A stretch of DNA of 64,000 nt from Taibaiella sp. (GTDB lineage: Bacteria > Bacteroidota > Bacteroidia > Chitinophagales > Chitinophagaceae), in NCBI GenBank assembly GCA_019638495.1, contig JAHBTQ010000009.1, positions 62,001-126,000 of the forward strand. The letters run 5' to 3'. Positions 45,365-53,997 of the stretch are shown in pieces. The first letter of the stretch is position 1. Every line of letters starts with the position of its first letter. The position numbers and the translations under genes were made by a program. The notes under the pieces are model-generated. The model was not told where the DNA came from. It saw nothing but the letters and a program-made list of their open reading frames with translations, and did no database searches.

Positions 45365-48300
45365 TTACTTGAGCAACGTAATGTTGCCCTTATGTTGTTC
45401 TATCATGCCATCCTTGAATGTTACGTCTATTGAATAGATGTACACTCCTGAAGGCTGTGGTTGACCGTTCAAGGTACCGTCCCAGCCCTGGCCGCTGATC
45501 TTATCTGTGCGATATACCTGCTGACCCCAGCGGTTGTAAACTGCCATGTCAAACTTCACCACACTCTTTGTGAGCAACTCACGCGGGAAGAAGTAGTCGT
45601 TTATACCATCGCCGTTTGGTGTGAAGACATTCGGAACATCTACGTAGCAATCCTTACGGATGTAGACAGTATCTGTAGCTGAGCAACCATCAATAGTTAC
45701 AGTAGCTGCGTAAGCGCCAGGCTTCTTCACTACCATCCTGTTCGATTTGTTCATCTCATCTGTGTTCCAGCTCCATGTAGCGCCTGCTGTTTTTGCATTG
45801 CGGTTATCTACCAGTGTTATCGGGCTGCTGCCTTCGCAAATAGCTGTGTCCGGACCAAGGTAGATTCCCGGTGCATCAAACACCTTGAAGGTCTTCGTTT
45901 TGATGCGTTCTGGACAAGCCCTGAACTTCACGTCGAAGGTAATCGAAGCATCCATTGGATCTTCAAATGCATGCATCAGCGGGTTTGTGTTAACCATCTT
46001 GAACCCATCATTCACATCCCACGAATTTCCCAACTCTCCGATGGTTGAATAATCAGCCAGTATCGTAATGGCCTGCCCTTTACATACGGCATTCACGTCT
46101 CCTGAAACAATGAGATTTACGTCGGTGTTGGAGTCTACAGTAATGTATTTGTAAACTGAGTCATAACAGTCTGCACCAAATACGTTGTGATGTGCTATCA
46201 ACGTTGTCTTCACATTGCCTACCCTTGAGTACAGGTGCGCTATATCTGTAAGCGTACCCATATCACCATCACCGAACTTCCATGTGTAGTCCGCAGTCGG
46301 CTTGCTGTTGGTCGCATTCACGAAACGAACACTATCAATCTGACAGGTTATCTCAGCAGGGCTTTGAACGAAACCTGCGGTGATATAGTGATCAAGTGTG
46401 AGATCCAGCGCAGTATCCCTGATGCACTTACTGTTAGTGCCGGTCAGCTTAATCGTGTAAGTGGCCCCGACGTGATTAGTGTAGACATGCACCGGAGACG
46501 GACCGCTTGTTGAATGCCCATCGCCAAATTCCCATTTGTAATCAAGATCTGTAAGCGGTGTTGAAAGGTTGATAACATTGAGCGTGTCGCCCTTACAGCC
46601 ATATTTAATAACAGTGTCAAAGGCAACTTTGATTTCGGGATGTGTAATTGGCACGACCGTAGAAATTGTAGCTACACAATTACCAGCAGTCCGCACAGTA
46701 AACGGTGCATAATTTGCTTTACAAAGTCCTGTCAGCTTTATGACGCTATCTCCAGGCACGTAGAATGCCATAGAAGGTTGGACTATGCCATCTTTAGAGA
46801 AGGTCACAGTGTCCAATTGGTCGGGGTGCAAACCATGTAGTTTTATCCAGCCATCGCAATAGCCGCATTTGGTTGCATCCTGATGGGAAGTACCCGTGAG
46901 TGTAAACGGCGGATTTACCAGGTTAAATGGCCCTTGCGATAAGGAGGTACAATAACCATATTTAACGACGATGTTATTATAAGTCCCATCGCGCAAGCCA
47001 GGAATAATCATAATGCCGGTTGCAGAGACAATGCCGATAATCGGTGGCTGTGGCCCGGCACCTACTTTATCGTAAGTAATGGTATCAATTCCACCGGCAT
47101 TGAGACCGCTTATAACAAGCTGGCCGTCTGCGGCGCCGCAAAAAGTTGGGTTAACCGGGGAAATAACAGGAACGAGACGAAGTGGCGCCACAACTGTGTC
47201 CGTATCGGCAAGTGCACATTGGGTTGTAATATCCGTAACAATTTTATATATCCATATTCCGGGGCCTCGCCAATCTACCACAGGAACCGTAGTACCAGAA
47301 GTGATCGTATCCGGAGGGAGAACCCCAGCGAGATCTTGTACAATTATTTTCCACGGACTTCCTTGCCCTCCTGGTGTTGCAGTTATCTGTGCTTTTTGTA
47401 TGCACTGGATCGGAATGGTGGTGCTGGCATTGATAGCAGGGACAGGATAGATGTTAATCGTATAGGCTACGTTGCTAATGCCATTCAACGGGCAGGCATC
47501 ATCGCGCATGTTCATGAAAAATGTGTAGCTGCCGGGAGCCATCAAAGAAGCGTCTCCTGAGAATAACACTGTAGGAGCTGCAGTGCCGTTGCCTAGTACC
47601 GTAAACGTGATGCCCGCCGGTACGCCAGATGCCGTGACTGTTAGGTGCAAGGTCGGGTTATCAGGTGTAGGATTAGCCATAAGCAGGAATCTTCCCGTAT
47701 TACCGCACACGTGGTATGTATTTACACCATCAGGCTGCAACACACCTGTATCTACTACTACACCCGGCGATGGTGGCTGAATGGGACAATCCTGAACAAG
47801 GAACGTCATCTCGCGCTGGCAGGTGCCCACCAGAACGCCTCCACGATATTCACTCACACGATAAACAACAATTGATCGCTGCAGGAAGTTAGGACTGAAG
47901 CAAATCTGACCGCTTGCCGGATCGAAGTTGTAGCTGCCGGCCGCAACCCTGAGAGGGGTTGTTGCTGAAACCGGAGTAGCACCCCATGCAGTACCTGTAT
48001 AGGTAACCGGAGTACCAAGGCCGCAAGAGCCACTAGCTACAGTTGTATTGATTGCAGGAATAAGGTCGAACCTCAGACTGTCGCCCTCCGCGTCAATAGC
48101 GCCGGGTGTATAACATGTAGGCGTGTTCAAACAAAAGAATGGAGTAGGGACAACAGTAAGATTAGGTGAACTATTGTCATAAACAGAGTTGTCAAGTGTA
48201 GCCGTAAGCTCCATCAATGTACTACCCGGGGTAACAATGTTAGTAATCGCGGCTGCGCGACCAGCAGAGCTCGGTCCGTAGTTTGAGTTAAAGACAAACT

Positions 48301-48733
48301 TCCAATTAGTAGATGTGTGGGGAAGCGTATATATTGCCGAATAGGTGAATTTTTTGATACCTGGAATTGCAAAGGATGGGTTAGTACACTGTGTCAGCGC
48401 TAATGATGCGGGACAAACAGGTGTAATTTCTACTCCTGGTGGCTGGAAATTCAATCGAAAAGGCATACCAGGCTCCAACACAGTGTTGTCATAGATGCAA
48501 ATCTGGGGCGCTGCTGGTGTCGGTGGACCATCATCAAGGGTTGCGAACGCACCAGAACTTGCCGGACCACAGTCTCCGTAAAGAACAACAGTAATACGGT
48601 ACTGAAGACCAGTAATATGTGTGTAGAAAATATCGCCGCCAACCACGTGCGAGGCAAACGAAGCAATAGAGCCCATTACAAGCAAAATACTCAGAGCAAG
48701 ACTGCGAAAAACGACAGGTAGTGTTCTTTTCAT
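45365..48733 (-). CDS. giant secreted protein, gliding-motility-type (T9SS type B) C-terminal domain; paralogue of its downstream neighbour
   Basis: 1122 residues from the ATG at 48733; the open frame starts nine codons earlier, but MKRTLPVVFRSLALSILLVMG is the better signal peptide start. The N-terminal domain (HVVGGDIFYTHITGLQYRIT, CPASLALTQC, QREMTFLVQ) is homologous to that of the 1730-residue protein. Only two copies of the 91-residue repeat are present (~530-710, CGAADGQLVISG and CGYCDGWIKLHG). PKD-type domains follow (KWEFGDG, TWKFGDG, and a degenerate SWDVNDG), then the type B sorting domain (FTPNGDGINDYFFP ... GNITLLK). The two genes look like an old tandem duplication followed by repeat expansion in one copy. 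Probable surface protein. Confidence 0.88.
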   Translation of the reverse strand: MKRTLPVVFRSLALSILLVMGSIASFASHVVGGDIFYTHITGLQYRITVVLYGDCGPASSGAFATLDDGPPTPAAPQICIYDNTVLEPGMPFRLNFQPPGVEITPVCPASLALTQCTNPSFAIPGIKKFTYSAIYTLPHTSTNWKFVFNSNYGPSSAGRAAAITNIVTPGSTLMELTATLDNSVYDNSSPNLTVVPTPFFCLNTPTCYTPGAIDAEGDSLRFDLIPAINTTVASGSCGLGTPVTYTGTAWGATPVSATTPLRVAAGSYNFDPASGQICFSPNFLQRSIVVYRVSEYRGGVLVGTCQREMTFLVQDCPIQPPSPGVVVDTGVLQPDGVNTYHVCGNTGRFLLMANPTPDNPTLHLTVTASGVPAGITFTVLGNGTAAPTVLFSGDASLMAPGSYTFFMNMRDDACPLNGISNVAYTINIYPVPAINASTTIPIQCIQKAQITATPGGQGSPWKIIVQDLAGVLPPDTITSGTTVPVVDWRGPGIWIYKIVTDITTQCALADTDTVVAPLRLVPVISPVNPTFCGAADGQLVISGLNAGGIDTITYDKVGAGPQPPIIGIVSATGIMIIPGLRDGTYNNIVVKYGYCTSLSQGPFNLVNPPFTLTGTSHQDATKCGYCDGWIKLHGLHPDQLDTVTFSKDGIVQPSMAFYVPGDSVIKLTGLCKANYAPFTVRTAGNCVATISTVVPITHPEIKVAFDTVIKYGCKGDTLNVINLSTPLTDLDYKWEFGDGHSTSGPSPVHVYTNHVGATYTIKLTGTNSKCIRDTALDLTLDHYITAGFVQSPAEITCQIDSVRFVNATNSKPTADYTWKFGDGDMGTLTDIAHLYSRVGNVKTTLIAHHNVFGADCYDSVYKYITVDSNTDVNLIVSGDVNAVCKGQAITILADYSTIGELGNSWDVNDGFKMVNTNPLMHAFEDPMDASITFDVKFRACPERIKTKTFKVFDAPGIYLGPDTAICEGSSPITLVDNRNAKTAGATWSWNTDEMNKSNRMVVKKPGAYAATVTIDGCSATDTVYIRKDCYVDVPNVFTPNGDGINDYFFPRELLTKSVVKFDMAVYNRWGQQVYRTDKISGQGWDGTLNGQPQPSGVYIYSIDVTFKDGMIEQHKGNITLLK

Positions 48734-48975
48734 AAATACGCGAATATGAATGTTTTTCAAGGCACGAAAATGCCTAACCTATTAGACAGCAAAATACCTA
48801 AAATAGTTTGCCTCGTGTAAAAATAAATTATTTGTATCAATAAAAATCAAAAGCCAAGCATTTTCGTATTTCTAAACTAAAATTCAGCACGATACGTATG
48901 AAACAGACGCATATTTTTGCAAATCAGAATATATAACAGATACTTAAAATATCGCATTTTCGGGACAGGTGTAAC

Positions 48976-50316
48976 CTATTTGCCGGGCGACCGTGACAGA
49001 TCTCTGAGGTAGAAAGCAATTGTACCGGAGACTACGATACATAGCGCAAAAAGCTGATACTTCAATTCATTACTTAGGAATATAAAGACCCAGATGGCAA
49101 TACTCAGCAAAGCCGGGAAAGGAAATAGCGGCATGCGGAAAGGCCTCGGTGATATTTTGCTGCGATATCGCAACATTACCAGCCCAATGGCCTGGGACAC
49201 AAACTGCACAAGCATCCGCATCATCAAAATGGCCGTAATTACCTCGCCCAACCTGAACAAGAGGCTGAACAGGAACCCCGCCCCACCTAGAAGCAGCAAC
49301 GACACATGCGGAAATTTGTGCTTTGGATGAACATCGCCGAATATTTCAAAGAAATCCCCTTTCAATGCGGCTGCATATGGTATGCGCGAATAGCCAAGGA
49401 TACCGGCAAAAAGTGCCGAAGCGGCAATAAATAATATGAGCACTGTTGCTATTTGCCCCACCAGGTGGCTGCCGTATATTCGCTCGAAGTAAACACTGAC
49501 CACAAAATCTGAACCTGCTATCTCCTGCCAGGGCAGCACACCCAGCACCACCGTTTGCATACCCAGGTACAATATCGCAATACCGGTTATGGACATCACT
49601 ATGCTCCGAGGGATGTTCTTCGACGGTTCTTTGATCTCGCCACCAAGATGACATACGTTGTAGTAGCCAAGGTAGGAATACACCGCATTGAGCGACGCCT
49701 GGCCAAGTGCGGCGAATAGCAAAGTAGAACTATCGAAACTTTCAAAGCTCCAGTTAAAAGCCTGCGAAGGCTGAAAAGAACCAATGCCGGAAAGTATGAG
49801 CCACACAATTGTGCCGCCGGTTACCACCCACATTGCTACGGATATTTTTCCGATGCTCTTGATGTTGCGATACAAGAGCGCGATAAGCAATAGCACCAAT
49901 GAGCCACTGACAACCTTCTTACCAACAACGCTAAGCGGCACAAGAAAAGAAAAGTACTTAGCGAAGCCAATTGCACCACTGGCTATCACCAGGGGCGCCT
50001 GTATGGTCGTTTGCCAGATAAAGAGAAAGGGCAACAATTTCCCAAGACGCTTACCCTCAAATAGCTTTCCCAGGAAGACATAACTACCACCTGCCTCGGG
50101 CCATGCAGCACCGAGCTCTGCCCATACCATACCATCGGCATAGGCAAGCAGTGCGCCCACCAGCCATGCGAGTATTGCCTGGGGGCCATGCATCAACGAA
50201 ACGATGATAGGCAGCGTAACAAAGGGACCAATGCCCACCATATCTATCATATTGATAGCTGTGGCCTGCCATAAGGAAAGTCCTCTTTCGAGATGCGCGT
50301 TATTGTCGGATTGCAA
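48976..50316 (-). CDS. APC-superfamily amino acid permease
   Basis: About 446 residues. The start is uncertain: I use the TTG at 50316, which lies ~13 bp after a perfect AGGAGG on the minus strand; the frame stays open to a TTG at 50346. Twelve hydrophobic segments are predicted. TM1 holds the APC unwound motif (NMIDMVGIGPFVTLPI). The loop LGGEIKEPSKNIPRSIVMSI, after TM6, is a family hallmark. It would import amino acids or amines across the inner membrane; the substrate cannot be told. It is separated from the downstream giant gene by 242 bp. Confidence 0.85.
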   Translation of the reverse strand: MQSDNNAHLERGLSLWQATAINMIDMVGIGPFVTLPIIVSLMHGPQAILAWLVGALLAYADGMVWAELGAAWPEAGGSYVFLGKLFEGKRLGKLLPFLFIWQTTIQAPLVIASGAIGFAKYFSFLVPLSVVGKKVVSGSLVLLLIALLYRNIKSIGKISVAMWVVTGGTIVWLILSGIGSFQPSQAFNWSFESFDSSTLLFAALGQASLNAVYSYLGYYNVCHLGGEIKEPSKNIPRSIVMSITGIAILYLGMQTVVLGVLPWQEIAGSDFVVSVYFERIYGSHLVGQIATVLILFIAASALFAGILGYSRIPYAAALKGDFFEIFGDVHPKHKFPHVSLLLLGGAGFLFSLLFRLGEVITAILMMRMLVQFVSQAIGLVMLRYRSKISPRPFRMPLFPFPALLSIAIWVFIFLSNELKYQLFALCIVVSGTIAFYLRDLSRSPGK

Positions 50317-50432
50317 GTGTGTGATTGTGCCTCCTAAAGTAAACAACTATGGCGGGATTTTCTAAGAGCCTAGCGGCTGTAAGCACTATTTAGGCCGGTG
50401 TCCAGACTATATGCCTAAAATGAAATCTTCGT

Positions 50433-52661
50433 TTAATCCTTGTTAAGTTGTCGGTAGGCCTTAATAAATATCACACCGAGATTGCGATGAGGCGGAATGT
50501 AATCCGCAAACTTCTCTGAAAGCAGCGGCACTTTGGAGAAATAGGTTTCAAGTTCCTGCCATATGCTTACCCAGTTCACATCTTTACCATCCAGCAGTTG
50601 TGTATTGATAGCACGAATAATGGGCTCATTGATGGCCCCTACCCCCGTTTGCTTAGAGGAAATTATATGTGCTCCATGCGACTTCTGCAACACTGTAGCA
50701 ACATTGTGATAGCCACCACATGAGCCCAGCACCACGATGCGGGCATTGGTATCTATCCGCTCCAGGGTAGTCTTTACATGATAGCTATGCCCCCGGTGTA
50801 TAATAACAGTCGGCTTTATGCCGGATTTGAAAAGATGATCGTCGAGCGAATCTATGGCGGCATCGTCCAGAGGTTCTTTCAGGGGCTTGTTGGCAAATAT
50901 CTTTATCCCCTTGCCTGCCGCCGATGTTACTGTGGACCAATAGGTACCTGTAGTATCAACGATCCACTTATTGTCATGCAGACGATCGTCAATGAAGTTG
51001 GCATAAGCCGTCCGTCCATCTTCATCTCCATAGAAGAACACCCGCTCGAAGATAGCGCCTGTATCGTTCGCAAGCATGTTTGCCGCTACCACGTTCACAG
51101 GTGGAATTTTCAAACGTGCAGAAATGGCGGCAGAACCAGTATCCGTCGCCTGTGCATTACTACTATTGATAATTGCACCAAGTAAGTGGTAAACGATCTG
51201 CCCCTTGCGGCTCTCCATCTTCCGGCTCCGCTCATAATTCTCCCGCACTTTGCCTTCAAGAAATGTCAATAGGTTCGCGTCTTTTATGGAGCCAAACGCA
51301 TCAGCAACGTTCACTGCGTCTTCCAGGTCGTCCGGTCCACCCTTCTCCAGTCCGCCAATAAAGCGATTCATGACGGAGGTTTTTGCGGTATCGGCCATTG
51401 ACCCCAGGAATTCAGACAGGGTATTGTAGCCCGCACATAAACGGATGAATGACCGAAACTGGTCGTAACCCAACGATGCCAGCAATTCATTGCCTCGTTG
51501 CGGTGGCATTCGCTCCATCATTCGCTTGAATGTTCCCAGGAAACTACTCGTATAAATCTCCTCACGCCCGTAAACCATGATGTAGTAGAGGGCAGCCGGC
51601 GACAAACTATCTATGCATCTGAAGCGCACATCGTCCGTTGTGTCGTGCAGTTCATTCATCTGCCGCACAAAATTCTTCAGCGTGGCATACTCCAGTTCTT
51701 CAGTATACAGTTCTTTTGTCAGGGGCTCGTTGGCAATACGCAACTTCACTATTTCGGCAAAGGAACGTGCAGGATCAGCAGCCACACTATCTGTGTGCTC
51801 CACTGTCCAGGTACCCTTAAATATGTAAGAAAGAAATGGCAACGCCTTTAGTGGGGCATCAGACTCAGCTGCGAGCTGCACGATTGCCTGAACATATGGA
51901 TCTGAGGTGCGGTACACGGCCTTCTTCAGTAACATGTTACTGGATAGCGCATAGCTAAATATCAGCTTAGGCTCCTGCCGCGCGGCCGCAGATATAATGG
52001 CAGGTGCAAAGGTGTCTTTTGAAAACTCTTCAAGTCTTTTGAGCATTAACACGGGATCTTTCCTACCCATCCACGAATAAATGTACGCACGCGCGTCGGA
52101 CTGCCCCTCAAGCAGAAATTTGGCATTGTCAAGCGTAGCCAGGGAGGGATTCGCCACTACAAAGTCTAGCGACTTCCATTCGTTTGCAGCCACTATCATG
52201 TCGTGCATATTGTCTACCAGCTGCACATAATAGCCAGCATCCGGGCGAGGGTCTCCATTATACTGGCGTAGCAGTTCCCATATGGCACGAAGGCTCTGGA
52301 TCTTCTGCTGGTTGGCAGCAACTGAGTCCCTGCCATTATCAGGCATGTTCTCGACCATTACACGCATCGCATTTACCCTGCCTACAAGGGCCGCCGTCAG
52401 ATGTTTTGAGAGTTTTGGATTACCGAAAGCAGTTACCCAATTGTCAGGGAAGCCGTCGGCTACGTCAGCCTTCGTCTGCTCCTTTGTGATCTTATCGTGA
52501 AACAAGGTGCGTGCCAGGGGTATGGGATTCACCAGCGTATCTACCAGGTATGGGCTTACACGAAACCAGCGACTCTGCTCATTATTTCCCGCACGCGAGG
52601 CCGACATGGCAAAAGCCATGCAACTGAGAAGCATAAGAAGGCGGTATAAGCGCGTTGACAT
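50433..52661 (-). CDS. large exported protein with a possible caspase-like His/Cys motif
   Basis: 742 residues from the ATG at 52661 (an ATG at 52682 is in frame, but MSTRLYRLLMLLSCMAFAMSASRA is the natural signal peptide). Most of the protein (~30-590) is helical and has no motif I recognise. Near the C-terminus, PTVIIHRGHSYH (His ~622) is followed 26 residues later by ARIVVLGSCGGYHN (Cys ~648). A hydrophobic strand ending in His-x-Gly and a second ending in x-Cys-Gly is the arrangement of clan CD (caspase/gingipain/CHAT) proteases. That is a motif-level suggestion only. A TATATTTG box at 52694-52701 precedes the gene. Confidence 0.65.
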   Translation of the reverse strand: MSTRLYRLLMLLSCMAFAMSASRAGNNEQSRWFRVSPYLVDTLVNPIPLARTLFHDKITKEQTKADVADGFPDNWVTAFGNPKLSKHLTAALVGRVNAMRVMVENMPDNGRDSVAANQQKIQSLRAIWELLRQYNGDPRPDAGYYVQLVDNMHDMIVAANEWKSLDFVVANPSLATLDNAKFLLEGQSDARAYIYSWMGRKDPVLMLKRLEEFSKDTFAPAIISAAARQEPKLIFSYALSSNMLLKKAVYRTSDPYVQAIVQLAAESDAPLKALPFLSYIFKGTWTVEHTDSVAADPARSFAEIVKLRIANEPLTKELYTEELEYATLKNFVRQMNELHDTTDDVRFRCIDSLSPAALYYIMVYGREEIYTSSFLGTFKRMMERMPPQRGNELLASLGYDQFRSFIRLCAGYNTLSEFLGSMADTAKTSVMNRFIGGLEKGGPDDLEDAVNVADAFGSIKDANLLTFLEGKVRENYERSRKMESRKGQIVYHLLGAIINSSNAQATDTGSAAISARLKIPPVNVVAANMLANDTGAIFERVFFYGDEDGRTAYANFIDDRLHDNKWIVDTTGTYWSTVTSAAGKGIKIFANKPLKEPLDDAAIDSLDDHLFKSGIKPTVIIHRGHSYHVKTTLERIDTNARIVVLGSCGGYHNVATVLQKSHGAHIISSKQTGVGAINEPIIRAINTQLLDGKDVNWVSIWQELETYFSKVPLLSEKFADYIPPHRNLGVIFIKAYRQLNKD

Positions 52662-52734
52662 TAATATCTGCCGTAGATGCAAGTGATTAACGTCAAATAT
52701 ACCTTTTTAAGTGTGAAGGAAACGGCAAAACCAG

Positions 52735-52986
52735 CTATATCTCCTGCACCTTTTCCAGTGCCTTCAATATTCGCTGCCATAAGTTTCTGTCCGTATATTC
52801 AGCCAATATGCGGTTAGTCCGGGTTATATATTCTATCTTAAATAGTCCATCATCCGTGCCCCATGACTGAAGGCCTACAAGTTCCCTTACCTTCAGAGAC
52901 AAGTGCAGGTAGCCGTTGATAAAAATTCGAAGACTAAGCATATTGTGCTTTACCTCTACATTTCCATTTTTCTCAGAGTTACTCAT
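52735..52986 (-). CDS. small cytoplasmic protein of unknown function
   Basis: 83 residues, no signal or membrane segment. The sequence predicts a few strands (MLSLRIFINGYLHLSLK, FKIEYITRTNRILAEY) and a C-terminal helix (DRNLWQRILKALEKVQ). It begins ten bases after the stop of a small membrane protein on the same strand, so the two form an operon. Family not recognised. Confidence 0.65.
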   Translation of the reverse strand: MSNSEKNGNVEVKHNMLSLRIFINGYLHLSLKVRELVGLQSWGTDDGLFKIEYITRTNRILAEYTDRNLWQRILKALEKVQEI

Positions 52987-52996
52987 AAACGGCGGT

Positions 52997-53263
52997 TTAG
53001 AGCTTCTGATTCAGCTTTGCCTTATCGTTCCGGTCATGCCCCTCGATCTTTACAATTTTATTATATATCCCAATAGCAAACAGGGGTGCTGCCCACTGCC
53101 CCACAAAAAGTGCCAGGTGTTTCTGGCGCAGCACGCCTAACATAAGAGCGAGCCCCATGGACCCCAGGGCCGCGAATAGCCATAGATCAGATGGCAGTTT
53201 TGCAGTTTGCTTTTCCAGTTCTTCAGTCAGGAATCCTTCATTATAAGCCGCATTGTTTTCCAT
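52997..53263 (-). CDS. small membrane protein of unknown function
   Basis: 88 residues from the ATG at 53263. The open frame runs to 53395, but a TAGCTTTG -7 box on the minus strand (53287-53294) would place the transcript start near 53280, and the extra N-terminal part has no features, so I use the internal Met. Two hydrophobic helices, LWLFAALGSMGLALMLGVL and ALFVGQWAAPLFAIGIYNKI, are separated by a short basic loop, giving a small two-pass membrane protein with a charged tail (EGHDRNDKAKLNQK). It precedes an 83-residue soluble protein. Confidence 0.6.
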   Translation of the reverse strand: MENNAAYNEGFLTEELEKQTAKLPSDLWLFAALGSMGLALMLGVLRQKHLALFVGQWAAPLFAIGIYNKIVKIEGHDRNDKAKLNQKL

Positions 53264-53416
53264 AAGAAAGGTGTTTTTGTCTGTTGCAAAGCTACTCGCG
53301 GCGCCAGTGTCATTTGTTACATCGGAACCATTCAGATTTACAGGCTTCGCCCCCGCGCAATGACTATTTACAGGAATACGCCTGACCAAAGTCATTTTTT
53401 ACGGCTACCCCTGCTT

Positions 53417-53430
53417 ATACATTTGTATAA
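53417..53430 (+). promoter_or_regulatory. palindrome TATACATTTGTATA overlapping a -7 box
   Basis: TATACA-TT-TGTATA is a perfect 6-bp inverted repeat, and TACATTTG (53418-53425) inside it matches TAnnTTTG. The ATG at 53431 follows at once, so the mRNA would be leaderless from this ATG, or translation starts at the in-frame ATG at 53443. Confidence 0.4.
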
Positions 53431-53997
53431 ATGAGTAGTGACATGACCATAGGCACACATGAGTATTTCCGGGAGACAGGGCTTGTACCATTTGCCGACC
53501 AGTTGAAGTCAAAATACTATGCGGCAGCCGAGGATATCAACAATAAAGCTCGCCGTCAAACCGAGAAGATAAAACGCCTGGAGATGGCCGAAGCGCCACT
53601 GCAGTATGTGAGCCTGTGCGAAAGGGTGCTTACAGAAACCGATTCTTACATCAGGAACCGCCAGTCGGTTTATCTGCCTTACGTACTGAAACTTTCAGAC
53701 AAAGTAGCGGACGACCACAATTGCGCTAACTGCACCGGTAACTGCAAGTTGGAGCATGATTCGCATGTGATGGAACTCAATGCTACTAACGACCTCATTC
53801 GCCAGGTGCTGAGCAGGCTAAAAATGGCCTCTCTTCCGCTCTACTCTGAAACCACTTTCCCGGACGAGTTCCGTGTGCTTCGCGCACACATGACACTGCT
53901 AGAAAATCACCTTACAGAGCTGGTATTTCTTGAAAACAACTACCTTATTCCTAAAATAAGGGAGGCTCAAAAAAGCATCAATGCCCTTAACAAATGA
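53431..53997 (+). CDS. helical Cys-containing protein coupled to CcoI (hemerythrin-like fold suspected)
   Basis: 188 residues, almost entirely helical. It contains a Cys cluster HNCANCTGNCKLEHDSH (~97-113) and a C-terminal helix pair with His and Glu (LRAHMTLLENHLTELVFLENNYLIPKIREAQ), a layout reminiscent of hemerythrin-like four-helix proteins; metal binding is inferred from the ligands only. Its last 17 bases overlap the start of a CcoI/FixI copper ATPase, so the two are translationally coupled and probably act together, perhaps in copper or iron handling. A second in-frame ATG four codons in may be the true start. Confidence 0.65.
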   Translation: MSSDMTIGTHEYFRETGLVPFADQLKSKYYAAAEDINNKARRQTEKIKRLEMAEAPLQYVSLCERVLTETDSYIRNRQSVYLPYVLKLSDKVADDHNCANCTGNCKLEHDSHVMELNATNDLIRQVLSRLKMASLPLYSETTFPDEFRVLRAHMTLLENHLTELVFLENNYLIPKIREAQKSINALNK

